From positions 1 to 64,000 of the forward strand of contig NZ_LSAZ01000004.1 in the NCBI RefSeq assembly GCF_001584325.1: DNA of 64,000 bases, in the 5' to 3' direction. Numbering within the stretch: the stretch's first letter is position 1; every line of letters starts with the position of its first letter. The DNA comes from Bacillus nakamurai (GTDB taxonomy: Bacteria > Bacillota > Bacilli > Bacillales > Bacillaceae). The translations under genes and the position numbers were made by a program. Positions 38,572 to 47,288 of the stretch are shown piece after piece. The notes below the pieces were generated by a model. It was not told the DNA's origin. It ran no database searches and worked only from the letters and a program-made list of their open reading frames with translations.

Positions 38572-39960
38572 CTAAACTGAATGAACCGCAAGACCGGTTA
38601 CGTTTAAGAGCGCTTCTTGAAGGGTTTCCGAAAGGGTCGGATGTGCGGCGATAAAATGTTCTGACATATCAGCCGTCATTTCGCCGTTCATCAGCATGGC
38701 TGCCTGCCCGATCAATTCAGTGACGTCAGGCCCGATCATTGACACGCCGACAATTTCTCCGAATTCCGGTTCGGCAATGATTTTCATTTTGCCGCCATGC
38801 TGATTTTTAATTAAGGCCTTTCCGTTAGCGGAAAACGAACATTCTCCAATATGCACGTCTCCGTATCGCTCTCTGGCCTGTTTTTCTGTCAGCCCGATGG
38901 CGGCCATTTCCGGCGAAGTGTAAATACAGCGGGGCACCGCCCGCATATTCACTGCGGTATCTCGGCCGGAAGCATGTGAAGCGGCAGCCATTCCTTCATG
39001 TATAGCGGCGTGGGCGAGCTGAAATCCGCCTGCCGCATCGCCGCAAGCGTAAATATGCGGAAGATTTGTCTGCATGTGCTCATTTACTTCAATTCCGCCC
39101 AGGGAAAAACGGATGCCGGCCTGCTCCAGATGCAGCCCTTGCAGGCGCGGTTTTCTGCCGACCGCAATCAGAATGTGATCGGCACGGGCCTCGATTTCCT
39201 TCCCGTCTTTCGTCCATACCGCGGTTTTACTTGCCTGATCAACCCGCTGCAATGCGGCTCCCGTCTGGATATCAACTCCGCTTTCTCTTAATGTTTCTTC
39301 AAAAGCTGCGGCGATCTCCCCGTCTTCTGCCGGAAGCAGCTGATCAGCCATTTCAATGACGGTCACTTTGGTTTTGAGTCTGCTGAATAAAGAAGCAAAC
39401 TCACAGCCGATCACGCCCCCGCCGACGATGAGAAGCGAGGAAGGGATTTGTTTAAGAGAGAGGGCGCCTTGGCTGTCAATCACCCAGCCGCCATCAAAAG
39501 GGGCACACGGCAATGACATCGGTTCAGACCCTGAAGCGATCAGGATTTTGTCGGCTTCCAAGATCTCTTTTGCCCCTCCGCCGTCTTCTATCAGTAATGT
39601 TTTGTCTGAGAGAAAGGAAGCCGTTCCGCTGATGACTTTGATTTGATTTGCCTTCATTAAATATTGAATACCCTGAACGAGCTGATTGACGATTTGCCGC
39701 TTGCGTGCCTGCATACGGGCCCAATTGACGGTGATGTTCTGCGGCAGTTCAATGCCGAATGTATTCGCGTGTTTGATTTTATCAAGGATATTTGCGCTTT
39801 CCAGCAGCGACTTGGTCGGGATACAGCCCTCATTGAGACACGTGCCCCCAAGCGGGCCTTTGTCTATGAGAACGACTTGCATGCCTTTCCTTGCAGCTGT
39901 CACGGCAGCTGCATACCCGGCCGGGCCGCCGCCGATAATGGCTAGTGTCAATGTCTTCAC
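38572..39960 (-). CDS. acoL: Acetoin dehydrogenase E3, dihydrolipoamide dehydrogenase
   Basis: Flavoprotein disulfide reductase of 462 residues that re-oxidises the lipoamide of AcoC with NAD+. It shows the FAD motif GGGPAGYAAA, the redox disulfide GGTCLNEGCIPTK (about 38-50), the NAD motif GGGVIGCEFAS and the C-terminal HAHPT/HIPT-type end with the catalytic His (FIAAHPTLSE). The gene begins six bases after acoC. Length and order as in B. subtilis. Confidence 0.94.
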   Translation of the reverse strand: MKTLTLAIIGGGPAGYAAAVTAARKGMQVVLIDKGPLGGTCLNEGCIPTKSLLESANILDKIKHANTFGIELPQNITVNWARMQARKRQIVNQLVQGIQYLMKANQIKVISGTASFLSDKTLLIEDGGGAKEILEADKILIASGSEPMSLPCAPFDGGWVIDSQGALSLKQIPSSLLIVGGGVIGCEFASLFSRLKTKVTVIEMADQLLPAEDGEIAAAFEETLRESGVDIQTGAALQRVDQASKTAVWTKDGKEIEARADHILIAVGRKPRLQGLHLEQAGIRFSLGGIEVNEHMQTNLPHIYACGDAAGGFQLAHAAIHEGMAAASHASGRDTAVNMRAVPRCIYTSPEMAAIGLTEKQARERYGDVHIGECSFSANGKALIKNQHGGKMKIIAEPEFGEIVGVSMIGPDVTELIGQAAMLMNGEMTADMSEHFIAAHPTLSETLQEALLNVTGLAVHSV

Positions 39961-39966
39961 CTCTCT

Positions 39967-41148
39967 CTATAAAATCAATCCAGCCGGTTTTTCAAGAAGC
40001 TCTTTCACCGTTTTCAAAAAAGCCGCCGCCGGGGCGCCGTCACACGCTCTATGATCGAAAGTGAGGCTCAGCGGCAGAATGGTGCTTTTCACAAGCTCTT
40101 CCCCGCGGTACACCGGCGCTTCATAACTCGCACCCACTCCGAGAATGCCCGTTTCCGGCGGGTTTAAAATCGGGGTAAAGTGTTCGATGCCGTAAGCGCC
40201 GAGATTCGTGATAGAGAAAGTAGAGCCTTGCAGATCATCGCCAGAAGCATTGCCTTCCCGCGCCCGGCGTGCGTTTTTCGAGATATGGTCTGCAAGGTCA
40301 AGGAAAGAAAGCTTTTCCGCATCGCGGATGACCGGCACGACGAGTCCGTTTTCAAGAGACACTGCCATTCCGAGATGAACATGGGGATAGGTGATGATCC
40401 GCTCCTCTTGATAGGAACTGTTCAGCTCAGGGTGCTGCCGTAACGCAAGCACTGCGGCCCGGGATACGAAATGCGTGACAGTCAGCTTGACGCCGGTGCG
40501 CTTTTTCGCTGTTTCGGCAAGCTGATGCTTCAATTTGATCAGCTCTGTCATATCTGCTTTCATCGTCATTGTCAGCTGAGCGCTGTTTTGCAGGCTTTTG
40601 TGCATCCGCTCTGCGATCACCTTTCTCATCGCGGTGACCGGTTTTCCCTCAGGCAGTGCTGTGTGCGGTTTTGATTCCGTTTTTATTGCCTTTATCACGT
40701 CTTCTTTGACGATCCTGCCTCCGGGCCCCGTCCCTTTCAGCGTGTCGAGCTGTAATCCGGCCTTCTCCGCCATTTTTCGGGCAACGGGTGATGCTTTGAC
40801 TCGGTTTGTGTGTGTTTGTTTAACGGCGAAACCGTGACTTTTTTCAGGTGCCGTTTTCGGTTCTTCATGGCTTTTGGATTGGACTTCTTCCTTCTCCTGC
40901 ACCTCTTCCCCGTTTTCCCCGATATAACAGATGGCGGTTCCCGGCGGAACTCCTTCCCCCTCTTTTACTTTGATATGAAGAAGCGTGCCGCTTTCCGGCG
41001 CCTCAATCTCCATCTCGATTTTTTCAGAATTGATGCTGGCGATGCTTTCTCCTTTCTCGACCGGATCGCCGACTTTTTTATTCCAGACTGATACTTCCCC
41101 TTGCTTCATCGCCATTCCCAATTTCGGCATCACTACTTTTACAGCCAT
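39967..41148 (-). CDS. acoC: Acetoin dehydrogenase E2, dihydrolipoamide acetyltransferase
   Basis: Core of the acetoin dehydrogenase complex, 393 residues: lipoyl domain (about 1-80, lipoylated Lys in INSEKIEMEIEAP), a flexible hinge rich in K, E and S, the peripheral-subunit-binding domain (about 115-150, ASPVARKMAEKAGL) and the catalytic acyltransferase domain with the active-site DHRACDGAPAA near the C-terminus. Fifteen bases separate it from acoB. Confidence 0.94.
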   Translation of the reverse strand: MAVKVVMPKLGMAMKQGEVSVWNKKVGDPVEKGESIASINSEKIEMEIEAPESGTLLHIKVKEGEGVPPGTAICYIGENGEEVQEKEEVQSKSHEEPKTAPEKSHGFAVKQTHTNRVKASPVARKMAEKAGLQLDTLKGTGPGGRIVKEDVIKAIKTESKPHTALPEGKPVTAMRKVIAERMHKSLQNSAQLTMTMKADMTELIKLKHQLAETAKKRTGVKLTVTHFVSRAAVLALRQHPELNSSYQEERIITYPHVHLGMAVSLENGLVVPVIRDAEKLSFLDLADHISKNARRAREGNASGDDLQGSTFSITNLGAYGIEHFTPILNPPETGILGVGASYEAPVYRGEELVKSTILPLSLTFDHRACDGAPAAAFLKTVKELLEKPAGLIL

Positions 41149-41162
41149 ACTATATCCCTCCT

Positions 41163-42191
41163 TTAATTCATTGCCGGCTCGCCAAGCAATTCAAGCGTGA
41201 CGCTGACAATTTGTTCTGATGTCGGCAAATACCGATCTTCAAGCACTGGCGAAAACGGTACTGGTGTATGCGGCGCTGTAATTCGTTTAATCGGCGCATC
41301 AAGCAAATCAAAGCCCTTGTCGGCGACAATCGCAGCAATATCCGTAGCGATGCTGCAGCGCGGATTGGCTTCGTCAATGATGATCAGCCGGTTTGTTTTT
41401 TCTAACGATGTGAAAATCGCTTCCTCATCCAAAGGAGACAGACTTCGGGGATCAAGCACCTCTGCCTCGATGCCTTTCTCAGAAAGCTGTGCAGCCGCTT
41501 CAAGCGCGGTATTGACCTGTTTGCCGATTGCAAACAGCGTGATGTCGCCGCCTTCACGTTTGATATCCGCTTTTCCGAGCGGGATTGTATAATATCCTTC
41601 CGGCACCTCGCCTTTCATGCTGTAGGATGTTTTGTCTTCAAAAAAGAACACCGGATCATTGTCTTCTATTGCCGCCAGCAGCAGGCCTTTGGCGTCATAC
41701 GGATTGGACGGAACAACCGTCTTCAGACCCGGGATGCTGGTGAAAAGGCCATACAGCGCCTGTGAATGCTGGGCAGCTGCCCGGAACCCTGCTCCGTATG
41801 TGGTGCGGACGGTAATCGGCACTTGCGCTTTTCCGCCGAACATATAGCGGAATTTCGCCCCTTGGTTGATCACCTGGTCAAAGCACGTGCCGATAAAATC
41901 ATTAAACATCAACTCCGCAATCGGTCTCAGCCCGGTTGATGCCGCAGCCATAGCCGCACCCATGTAGCCCGCCTCAGAAATCGGTGTGTCCAGCACTCGG
42001 CTGCGTCCGAATTCCTGTATGAGCCCCTTTGTGACTCCCAGCACACCGCCCCATGCTTCATCATCCTGTAAATGATCGACAGCCGCTCCCCCGGCGACAT
42101 CCTCACCGATTAAAAGCACATTTTCGTCTCTTCTCATCGCAAGCTTCATTGCTTCATTGATTGCGTCTGACATGCTTATGACTCTCGCCAT
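41163..42191 (-). CDS. acoB: Acetoin dehydrogenase E1 beta subunit
   Basis: Transketolase-like subunit of 342 residues. Family blocks: MARVISMSDAINEAM start, EDVAGG, RVLDTPISEAGYMGAA and the C-terminal DEANPRCSIATDI and PHTPVPFSP segments. The ATG at 42191 behind GGGGGAATGTGAG is one base from the stop of acoA, so translation is coupled. With AcoA it decarboxylates acetoin using thiamine diphosphate. Confidence 0.95.
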   Translation of the reverse strand: MARVISMSDAINEAMKLAMRRDENVLLIGEDVAGGAAVDHLQDDEAWGGVLGVTKGLIQEFGRSRVLDTPISEAGYMGAAMAAASTGLRPIAELMFNDFIGTCFDQVINQGAKFRYMFGGKAQVPITVRTTYGAGFRAAAQHSQALYGLFTSIPGLKTVVPSNPYDAKGLLLAAIEDNDPVFFFEDKTSYSMKGEVPEGYYTIPLGKADIKREGGDITLFAIGKQVNTALEAAAQLSEKGIEAEVLDPRSLSPLDEEAIFTSLEKTNRLIIIDEANPRCSIATDIAAIVADKGFDLLDAPIKRITAPHTPVPFSPVLEDRYLPTSEQIVSVTLELLGEPAMN

Positions 42192-42192
42192 C

Positions 42193-43194
42193 TCACATTC
42201 CCCCTTTTTCATATGACACGTAGACGTCTGTCAACAGCTCTGACTCTTTCGGATATGGACTGTCTTCACTGAACGAGACGGCTTTTTCAATCGATTCGCT
42301 GACACGCTGTTCAATGTCTGACAGTTTATTGGCATCTGTTTCTTTTAAAAGATAGTTTTTAAAGCCTTGAATCGCATCCTTTTCTTCCAGATGCTCAGTC
42401 CTTTCATCCTTTGTTTTATAAGTTTGGGCATCTCCTTCGAAATGTCCGTAGTTTCTGTAAGTCATACATTCAATCAAAGACGGGCCTCCGCCGTTTCTTG
42501 CTCTTTCTATCGCTTCCTCGGCTGCCTGGTAAACTGCTAAAATATCTTTTCCGTCCACCGTGACCCCCGGCATGTTATAGGAAGCCGCCCGATCGGCGAT
42601 TGAATCACAGGCTGACGCGTACTCAAATGTTGTGGCTTCGCCGTAGCCGTTGTTTTCGGCAACAAATACGACAGGAAGGTTCCATACTGCCGCTAAGTTC
42701 AGCCCTTCATGGAAGGTGCCTTGGTTATTTGCTCCGTCCCCAAAAAAGCAAACGCTTACATTTTTAGTCTGTTTATATTTAGCGGTGAGCGCTGAGCCGC
42801 ATGCGAGCGTAAATCCGCCCCCGACGATTCCATTTGCCCCTAACATACCTTTATTGAGATCGGCAATGTGCATAGAACCGCCCTTTCCTTTACACAGTCC
42901 GGTCGCTTTCCCGAATATCTCCGCCATCATGCCATCCAGATCACAGCCTTTGGCGATACAATGGCCATGTCCCCTGTGCGTGCTTGTAATACTGTCGCCA
43001 TCATGTAAATGAGCGCACACCCCTACAGCTACCGCTTCCTCACCGGCATACAAATGGACGAATCCGGGAAGCACTCCCTGTGCGAACAGTTCATGAACTT
43101 TGTCTTCAAAGCCCCTGATTTCCAGCATCTTTTGGTACATCCACAGCGCTTTTTCCTCAGTTAATGACAAGCCTTCTCGTTTTAACAATTCCAT
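42193..43194 (-). CDS. acoA: Acetoin dehydrogenase E1 alpha subunit
   Basis: Thiamine-diphosphate-dependent E1 alpha of 333 residues. The cofactor-binding motif GDGANNQGTFHEGLN (about 165-179) and HRGHGHCIAKG are clear. First gene of acoABCL, used to grow on acetoin after sugars are exhausted. The ATG at 43194 follows GGAGG. A sigma-54 promoter is seen 39-56 bases upstream. Confidence 0.95.
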   Translation of the reverse strand: MELLKREGLSLTEEKALWMYQKMLEIRGFEDKVHELFAQGVLPGFVHLYAGEEAVAVGVCAHLHDGDSITSTHRGHGHCIAKGCDLDGMMAEIFGKATGLCKGKGGSMHIADLNKGMLGANGIVGGGFTLACGSALTAKYKQTKNVSVCFFGDGANNQGTFHEGLNLAAVWNLPVVFVAENNGYGEATTFEYASACDSIADRAASYNMPGVTVDGKDILAVYQAAEEAIERARNGGGPSLIECMTYRNYGHFEGDAQTYKTKDERTEHLEEKDAIQGFKNYLLKETDANKLSDIEQRVSESIEKAVSFSEDSPYPKESELLTDVYVSYEKGGM

Positions 43195-43233
43195 TTTTGT
43201 GCGCCTCCTTCTATTTAGGGTTCACATTAATAA

Positions 43234-43250
43234 ATGCAAGAAGTGTGCCA
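43234..43250 (-). promoter_or_regulatory. Sigma-54 (SigL) promoter of acoABCL
   Basis: On the minus strand TGGCAC-ACTTC-TTGCAT is an exact -24/-12 consensus with the invariant GG and GC. Confidence 0.95.
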
Positions 43251-43292
43251 GCCTTTTGAGCCCGTAAAATCAATGTTTTTGTTTTTACACTG

Positions 43293-43346
43293 TGAGACAG
43301 TTTGAGACAGGTGTCTCATTTTGTCTCGATCTGATCCATTTGTCTC
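43293..43346. promoter_or_regulatory. Candidate AcoR upstream activating array
   Basis: Five copies of the element TGAGACA or its complement lie at 43293, 43303, 43312, 43322 and 43341 (the last two as TGTCTC). Two of them form the exact palindrome TGAGACA-GG-TGTCTCA (43303-43318). The array lies about 45-95 bases upstream of the -24 element, as expected for enhancer sites. Confidence 0.75.
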
Positions 43347-43360
43347 GTTTTAAGGCACAC

Positions 43361-43388
43361 AAAAAAGACCGGACATCACCCGGTCTTT
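43361..43388 (-). terminator. Terminator upstream of the aco control region
   Basis: Stem AAAGACCGG/CCGGTCTTT with T run on the minus strand. It would end transcription from yfjM and the fragment after it before the acoA promoter. Confidence 0.75.
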
Positions 43389-43432
43389 GACAATGATCGA
43401 CGTATTTATTTCCTCGGAAATCTTTTAACTGT

Positions 43433-43594
43433 TTAATTCTTCTGCCCCTTTTGTCTTAATGTCGGAAGGAAATCAATTGAATATTTGACATAACCGAAAC
43501 TGCCGCCCCCGCCCTTCTGCATGCAGTCTATCGTGCCGTTTGCGTATGTATATCCCTTTTCTTCATGTTCACACTCTGTCCTTGATATGCTGTG
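43433..43594 (-). pseudogene. Gene remnant after yfjM
   Basis: A frame of about 53 codons continues in phase directly after the yfjM TAG stop and ends at a TAA at 43433-43435. It reads ...GYTYANGTIDCMQKGGGGSFGYVKYSIDFLP..., which looks like the C-terminus of a real protein but has no start codon and no ribosome site. In B. subtilis the uncharacterised yfjL lies here, so it may be what is left of yfjL after deletion; I cannot confirm the match. Confidence 0.4.
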
Positions 43595-44047
43595 CTACAG
43601 TTCTTGCTTTTCTTCAACTGCCCGGTTCAGCGCTTGAAGCATGTAGCCAATGCCTTTGTACGAGGACAGAGGCCAGCTGAGATGCTGATGTTCTCCGATG
43701 ACGGAGTTTAGGACGCTTCGGTATTTTTTCCCGCCAAGCATGACAAGCTCTTTTGTATTAGAAAAGCCCTTTTCATAAAATTGGCGGCGCAGCTCCTCCG
43801 CTGTCATGATCTCCGGATGGCCTGTTCCAAAAGTAACATCGTAATTTTCGGGAACGGTATCATCAGGACGAAGGAATCCATGTTTCGCCGACAAAATCAC
43901 CCACTCATTGAAAAACGCTTTCGCATACCGCTCGCACGCCTGATGAAACGGGCTGAGATAAGCGTCTTCCGCCCTTATCGGCCCTGTATCTGGATGGATG
44001 TCCCATATTTTTTTCTTGCCGCAGGGGATGATGCATAGTCGTTTCAT
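43595..44047 (-). CDS. yfjM: YfjM, DUF6884-type protein
   Basis: A 150-residue cytoplasmic protein starting MKRLCIIPCGKKKIW, with LSAKHGFLRPDD at about 53-64. The C-G-K-K and SAKHG motifs mark the DUF6884 family, whose members resemble nucleotide- or base-modifying enzymes but have no assigned reaction here. The ATG at 44047 follows AAGGGGAGAG. Position as yfjM of B. subtilis. Confidence 0.75.
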   Translation of the reverse strand: MKRLCIIPCGKKKIWDIHPDTGPIRAEDAYLSPFHQACERYAKAFFNEWVILSAKHGFLRPDDTVPENYDVTFGTGHPEIMTAEELRRQFYEKGFSNTKELVMLGGKKYRSVLNSVIGEHQHLSWPLSSYKGIGYMLQALNRAVEEKQEL

Positions 44048-44260
44048 TTTTCTCTCCCCTTATTAGTTTCTCATATCAATGTACCATTATCTGCTTATTT
44101 CTGCATGACTAAACAAGGGGCTGGTCACTTCTCGGCAGACAGAAACCCTTGACGAACGGGACATAGATCTGTGCTTTCTGTAATCAGGATGTCATTTTCA
44201 CCTTTTTTGCTTCACGATTAGAGAAGGATTCGAGAAAAGGCAGGCTGGTAGGCTGAACAC

Positions 44261-44294
44261 AAAAAGACCCGGAATTCGTACTGAAATCCGGGCC
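44261..44294 (-). terminator. dus (yfjN) terminator
   Basis: Stem with arms GACCCGGA and TCCGGG plus weaker pairs, followed by CTTTTTG on the minus strand. Confidence 0.7.
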
Positions 44295-44313
44295 GGATGA
44301 GGAATTGTTTATG

Positions 44314-45297
44314 TCACTGCTGCTCCAACCCATCAAGATACTTTCTCTCAAAGTCATCGAGCAATGCACGCACTTCATCTGTTGACTTTGTGTTCATGCA
44401 TTGATTTCTTAATTCACTTGCTCCTCGAAATCCGCGGAGATAAATCTTGAAAAAGCGAGGAAGAGGTTTGTATGGACGGGCTTCTAACTTTGAATATTTA
44501 TCGTGAAGATCCAGATGCAGCCTTAAAAGATCAAGCAATTCCTTACTGCTATGCTCTCTCGGCTCCTTTTCAAAGGCGAATGGATTTGTAAAAATACCTC
44601 GTCCAATCATAATTCCATCAACGCTGTATTGTTCAGCAAGTTTTAAGCCGGTTTCCCGGTCAGGGATGTCCCCATTGATCGTCAAAAGGGTATCTGGCGC
44701 TATCTCGTCACGAAGTTTCTTGATTTCCGGAATCAGTTCCCAGTGCGCATCTACTTTGCTCATTTCCGCTCTGGTACGCAGATGAATGGAAAGATTGGCA
44801 ATATCCTGCTTCAATACGTGTGTCAGCCAGCCGCGCCATTCGTCTACATCCGTGTAGCCAAGTCTGGTCTTCACACTAACAGGCAATCCTCCTGCTTTCG
44901 CTGCTTGTATTAATTCGGCTGCAACTTCAGGACGGCAAATCAGGCCGCTTCCCTTTCCGTTCCCCGCCACATTAGGTACAGGACAGCCCATATTGATATC
45001 CAGACCCTTAAACCCTAATTCCGCCATCCCAATGCTCATTTGACGAAAGTTTTCAGGCTTATCTCCCCATATGTGGGCAACCATCGGCTGTTCATCCTCC
45101 GTGAAAGTCAAACGGCCGCGCACACTATCCTTTCCATCCGGGTGACAATAGCTTTCTGAGTTTGTAAACTCAGTAAAAAACACATCAGGCCTGCCTGCTT
45201 CACTCACGACATGGCGAAAAACAACATCCGTCACATCTTCCATTGGTGCCAGCACAAAAAATGGCCGTGGCAATTCACGCCAGAAATTATCTATCAT
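44314..45297 (-). CDS. yfjN: tRNA-dihydrouridine synthase (YfjN)
   Basis: FMN-dependent enzyme that reduces uridines in tRNA, 327 residues. Dus motifs: [15 protein letters not shown] near the N-terminus, the catalytic Cys in [29 protein letters not shown], the SIHLRTR phosphate site and the [15 protein letters not shown] block. The ATG at 45297 matches the B. subtilis length; a longer frame to 45399 has no ribosome site. AAAGGAT lies about 11 bases upstream. Last backbone gene before the accessory island. Confidence 0.92.
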   Translation of the reverse strand: MIDNFWRELPRPFFVLAPMEDVTDVVFRHVVSEAGRPDVFFTEFTNSESYCHPDGKDSVRGRLTFTEDEQPMVAHIWGDKPENFRQMSIGMAELGFKGLDINMGCPVPNVAGNGKGSGLICRPEVAAELIQAAKAGGLPVSVKTRLGYTDVDEWRGWLTHVLKQDIANLSIHLRTRAEMSKVDAHWELIPEIKKLRDEIAPDTLLTINGDIPDRETGLKLAEQYSVDGIMIGRGIFTNPFAFEKEPREHSSKELLDLLRLHLDLHDKYSKLEARPYKPLPRFFKIYLRGFRGASELRNQCMNTKSTDEVRALLDDFERKYLDGLEQQ

Positions 45298-45429
45298 AAT
45301 AAATTCATATCCTTTCATGATGGGACACAGCCAAACCTTTTTCCAAAAATTTAAAAACTGACCATACTTTCCTTTTACACTTATAGCACGCGAAAGCATT
45401 TCTTATCAAACGATAGTAAATTTTGAACA

Positions 45430-45458
45430 TTTCACTTTTTACACGTTAAAAAGTGAAA
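45430..45458. repeat. Perfect 12-base inverted repeat upstream of yfjN
   Basis: TTTCACTTTTTA, five bases, then TAAAAAGTGAAA: an exact palindrome about 135 bases before the yfjN start at the island border. No T run follows on either strand, so a terminator is unlikely; an operator or a relic of a mobile-element end is possible. Confidence 0.6.
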
Positions 45459-45479
45459 AAGCAAACTGAAATAGAATAG

Positions 45480-45760
45480 ATCTGATAGAACACCTTAATT
45501 GAGTTAACGTACTAGAGTGTCGCTATAATTATCCCCATAGATTATTCTCATATGTTCTCTATAAATCTTTTCAAATACTTCTCATTCTTCTTTAGTAAAA
45601 ATATTAAATCGTGAGTCATTAAAGTTTACTGATTTATTTAGCATCTTTTCACTAATTACTATTAGTTCCTTGCTACTACATAATCCCCATATAGTTCATT
45701 TCTGATCAACTCAGTCAACTCCTTAACCTTATAATAGGTTCGAGAGAGAAAAAAGTGTGA
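45480..45760 (-). pseudogene. Decayed small gene at island border
   Basis: On the minus strand coding-like stretches appear in two phases: TYYKVKELTELIRNELYGDY from about 45747, then KELIVISEKMLNKSVNFN and, after an in-frame TGA, EVFEKIYREHMRIIYGDN down to about 45490. The fragments join with one frameshift and one stop. No family recognised. Composition is AT-rich as in the rest of the island. Confidence 0.3.
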
Positions 45761-45801
45761 TGATTATCTACACCTATTTTTTTTATTTATATTGTGGTTT
45801 A

Positions 45802-45969
45802 TTAACCTTCATCTTTCTTAGAAGCCTTACTTTTGAACTTTTTGGATAAAAAGTATTCCAACCTAAATAGAATATCATATGAGTTCTCCCTATTACCAAT
45901 GCAAAATAATTGTCCTGTTATCGAAGAAAAAATATTTAACGCTACACCATATCCGTATCTCAATATCAT
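45802..45969 (-). CDS. Small unnamed ORF, possibly a fragment
   Basis: A 55-codon frame (MILRYGYGVALNIFSSITGQ, ending in the basic KFKSKASKKDEG) with one weak hydrophobic stretch. No ribosome site is visible before the ATG and a stop lies just upstream, so it may be the tail of a larger lost gene and not a working gene. No family recognised. Confidence 0.3.
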   Translation of the reverse strand: MILRYGYGVALNIFSSITGQLFCIGNRENSYDILFRLEYFLSKKFKSKASKKDEG

Positions 45970-46108
45970 TTGCGGAAAATTTCAAGAGATAATTTGATTA
46001 AGCAAATTGAGTTGGGGGTGGTATATCTGAGTACTCAAGAGAATGTAAAAAGAAAAAAGCCTTAACTTACCGCTTGCTACCACTTGAGAATCACATGGAG
46101 TAAAGAGG

Positions 46109-46255
46109 ATGAGAAGAGAAAATAAACTCTTACTTAAAAGAATTCAAGAACTTCAATATGGACCAGTTGGGATTTGCTCATGGTTAAGAAATAACCAACG
46201 CAACAAGTGGCAACCTAATAAAGATTGCTTTTATCCAATACAGTATATGTACTAA
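46109..46255 (+). CDS. Small peptide gene inside the island
   Basis: A 48-residue basic peptide, MRRENKLLLKRIQELQYGP... with two Cys (residues 23 and 40), three Trp/Tyr-rich turns and the end YPIQYMY. GGAG lies nine bases before the ATG. The segment I-Q-E-L-Q resembles the I-x-x-L-Q leader motif of class III lanthipeptides, but the following part has only one Ser and no labionin motif and the gene is on the opposite strand. It could be an unrelated small peptide or a chance ORF. Confidence 0.35.
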   Translation: MRRENKLLLKRIQELQYGPVGICSWLRNNQRNKWQPNKDCFYPIQYMY

Positions 46256-46529
46256 GGGTCGATTGCCTTTCAAACCCCATATGTTAATCAATGTTAATAT
46301 CTTTATAACTTTTTAGTTTTAAAGTTATTACTTATAAATAGAATATCCGCATAAAAAAGATAAATAACTACATTTATAAGACGCCACAGAAATCCCTATA
46401 TATGTTGTTGCTGACCACTATAATTATATTTCTATCAAGGGAATGTTTTTCCAGTCTTATACTAAAACCAGTAATTTATTTATATATTTGTATAAGGTTA
46501 TGATTCGGTAATCCTGATTCAGAACCAAT
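46256..46529. other. AT-rich stretch without recognised genes
   Basis: Non-coding by inspection. It contains one imperfect inverted repeat (ATAACTTT/AAAGTTAT, about 46305-46328), which might end transcription of the small plus-strand peptide gene. Nothing else seen. Confidence 0.5.
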
Positions 46530-46562
46530 AAAAATAGACTGCTGACTAAGTGTCGCAGTCTT
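46530..46562 (-). terminator. Terminator of the lanthipeptide operon
   Basis: Stem AGACTGC/GCAGTCT (46536-46542 and 46555-46561) followed by ATTTTTATT on the minus strand, 70 bases after the last gene of the operon. Confidence 0.7.
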
Positions 46563-46631
46563 CACTCATAAGATTAATAAGAAAGTGTTCATTTTCTTTC
46601 ATAATTAAATAAGGCATCAGAAGTTATTGCT

Positions 46632-46916
46632 TTAATTTCGAATATCCTTTGTTACACCTGCAATTATTTGTATAATAGTGAAAACTCCCAAGAAAACAGT
46701 AACAATATTAAACCATGGATTATCATAGAATGAAAGATATTTTTGAAAGAAATCTAGTTCAACTATGTTTGCTGGGAATCCATTCATTTCTCTATACTTA
46801 GGACCCCATCCCGTTAATGCTACAAAATTAAAATAAAGCTGTGAAACTAAAAATGCCAAAAACGTGTGAAACCAACTTCTTTTATAAAACGGTCGTTTTT
46901 TGTATTCATTATCCAT
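46632..46916 (-). CDS. Two-helix membrane protein, candidate immunity (YfzA-like)
   Basis: A 94-residue protein with a hydrophilic start (MDNEYKKRPFYKRSW), a first membrane helix at about 17-35, an extracytoplasmic loop with ALTGWGPKYREMNG, and a second helix at about 68-88. The pattern resembles the small YfzA-like family, though I cannot verify that. It is the last gene of the lanthipeptide operon, 62 bases after the sixth precursor, a common place for self-immunity proteins; the role is inferred from position only. AAAAGGA lies about 15 bases upstream of the start. Confidence 0.6.
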   Translation of the reverse strand: MDNEYKKRPFYKRSWFHTFLAFLVSQLYFNFVALTGWGPKYREMNGFPANIVELDFFQKYLSFYDNPWFNIVTVFLGVFTIIQIIAGVTKDIRN

Positions 46917-46978
46917 TTAATTATCCATTTCCTTTTCTGCAATACTTTTTAGCCAAGTGTTAATCTAAAATCATTATA

Positions 46979-47122
46979 TTATGAAGCATGATTGTCGCAA
47001 TAATTACTTATTAAGGATATAACCATTGTAGGTATTACTGTAATAGTTGTTATCGTTGGTCCCACTTGCGGTTCCACCTCGGCACTTTTATTTAATTGTT
47101 GTAATGCTAATACGTTATTCAT
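46979..47122 (-). CDS. Class III lanthipeptide precursor A6 (divergent core)
   Basis: A 47-residue precursor starting MNNVLALQQLNKSAEVEP, with the V-L-x-L-Q leader motif at residues 4-8. The core differs from the others: GPTITTITVIPTMV then ISLISNYC with the S-x-x-S-x-x-C labionin pattern at 36-42, followed by an extra tail DNHAS. GGAGG lies eight bases before the ATG. It is separated from the other precursor genes by a long stem-loop and probably makes a second product. Confident as a precursor from leader, motif and context. Confidence 0.82.
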   Translation of the reverse strand: MNNVLALQQLNKSAEVEPQVGPTITTITVIPTMVISLISNYCDNHAS

Positions 47123-47288
47123 TATTATTCCTCCATTCTTCATGTTTTATAAATTTAGCATTTTTGAATTTAGTTCTACATATAAATTAAGAACTAAGTC
47201 ACTTCATTCATTTTCCATTGACAATAAATAAGAAGTATGGGATAGTAAGAAGAATTTATATGAAAACTAAATTTATTCCTTTTTTTAG

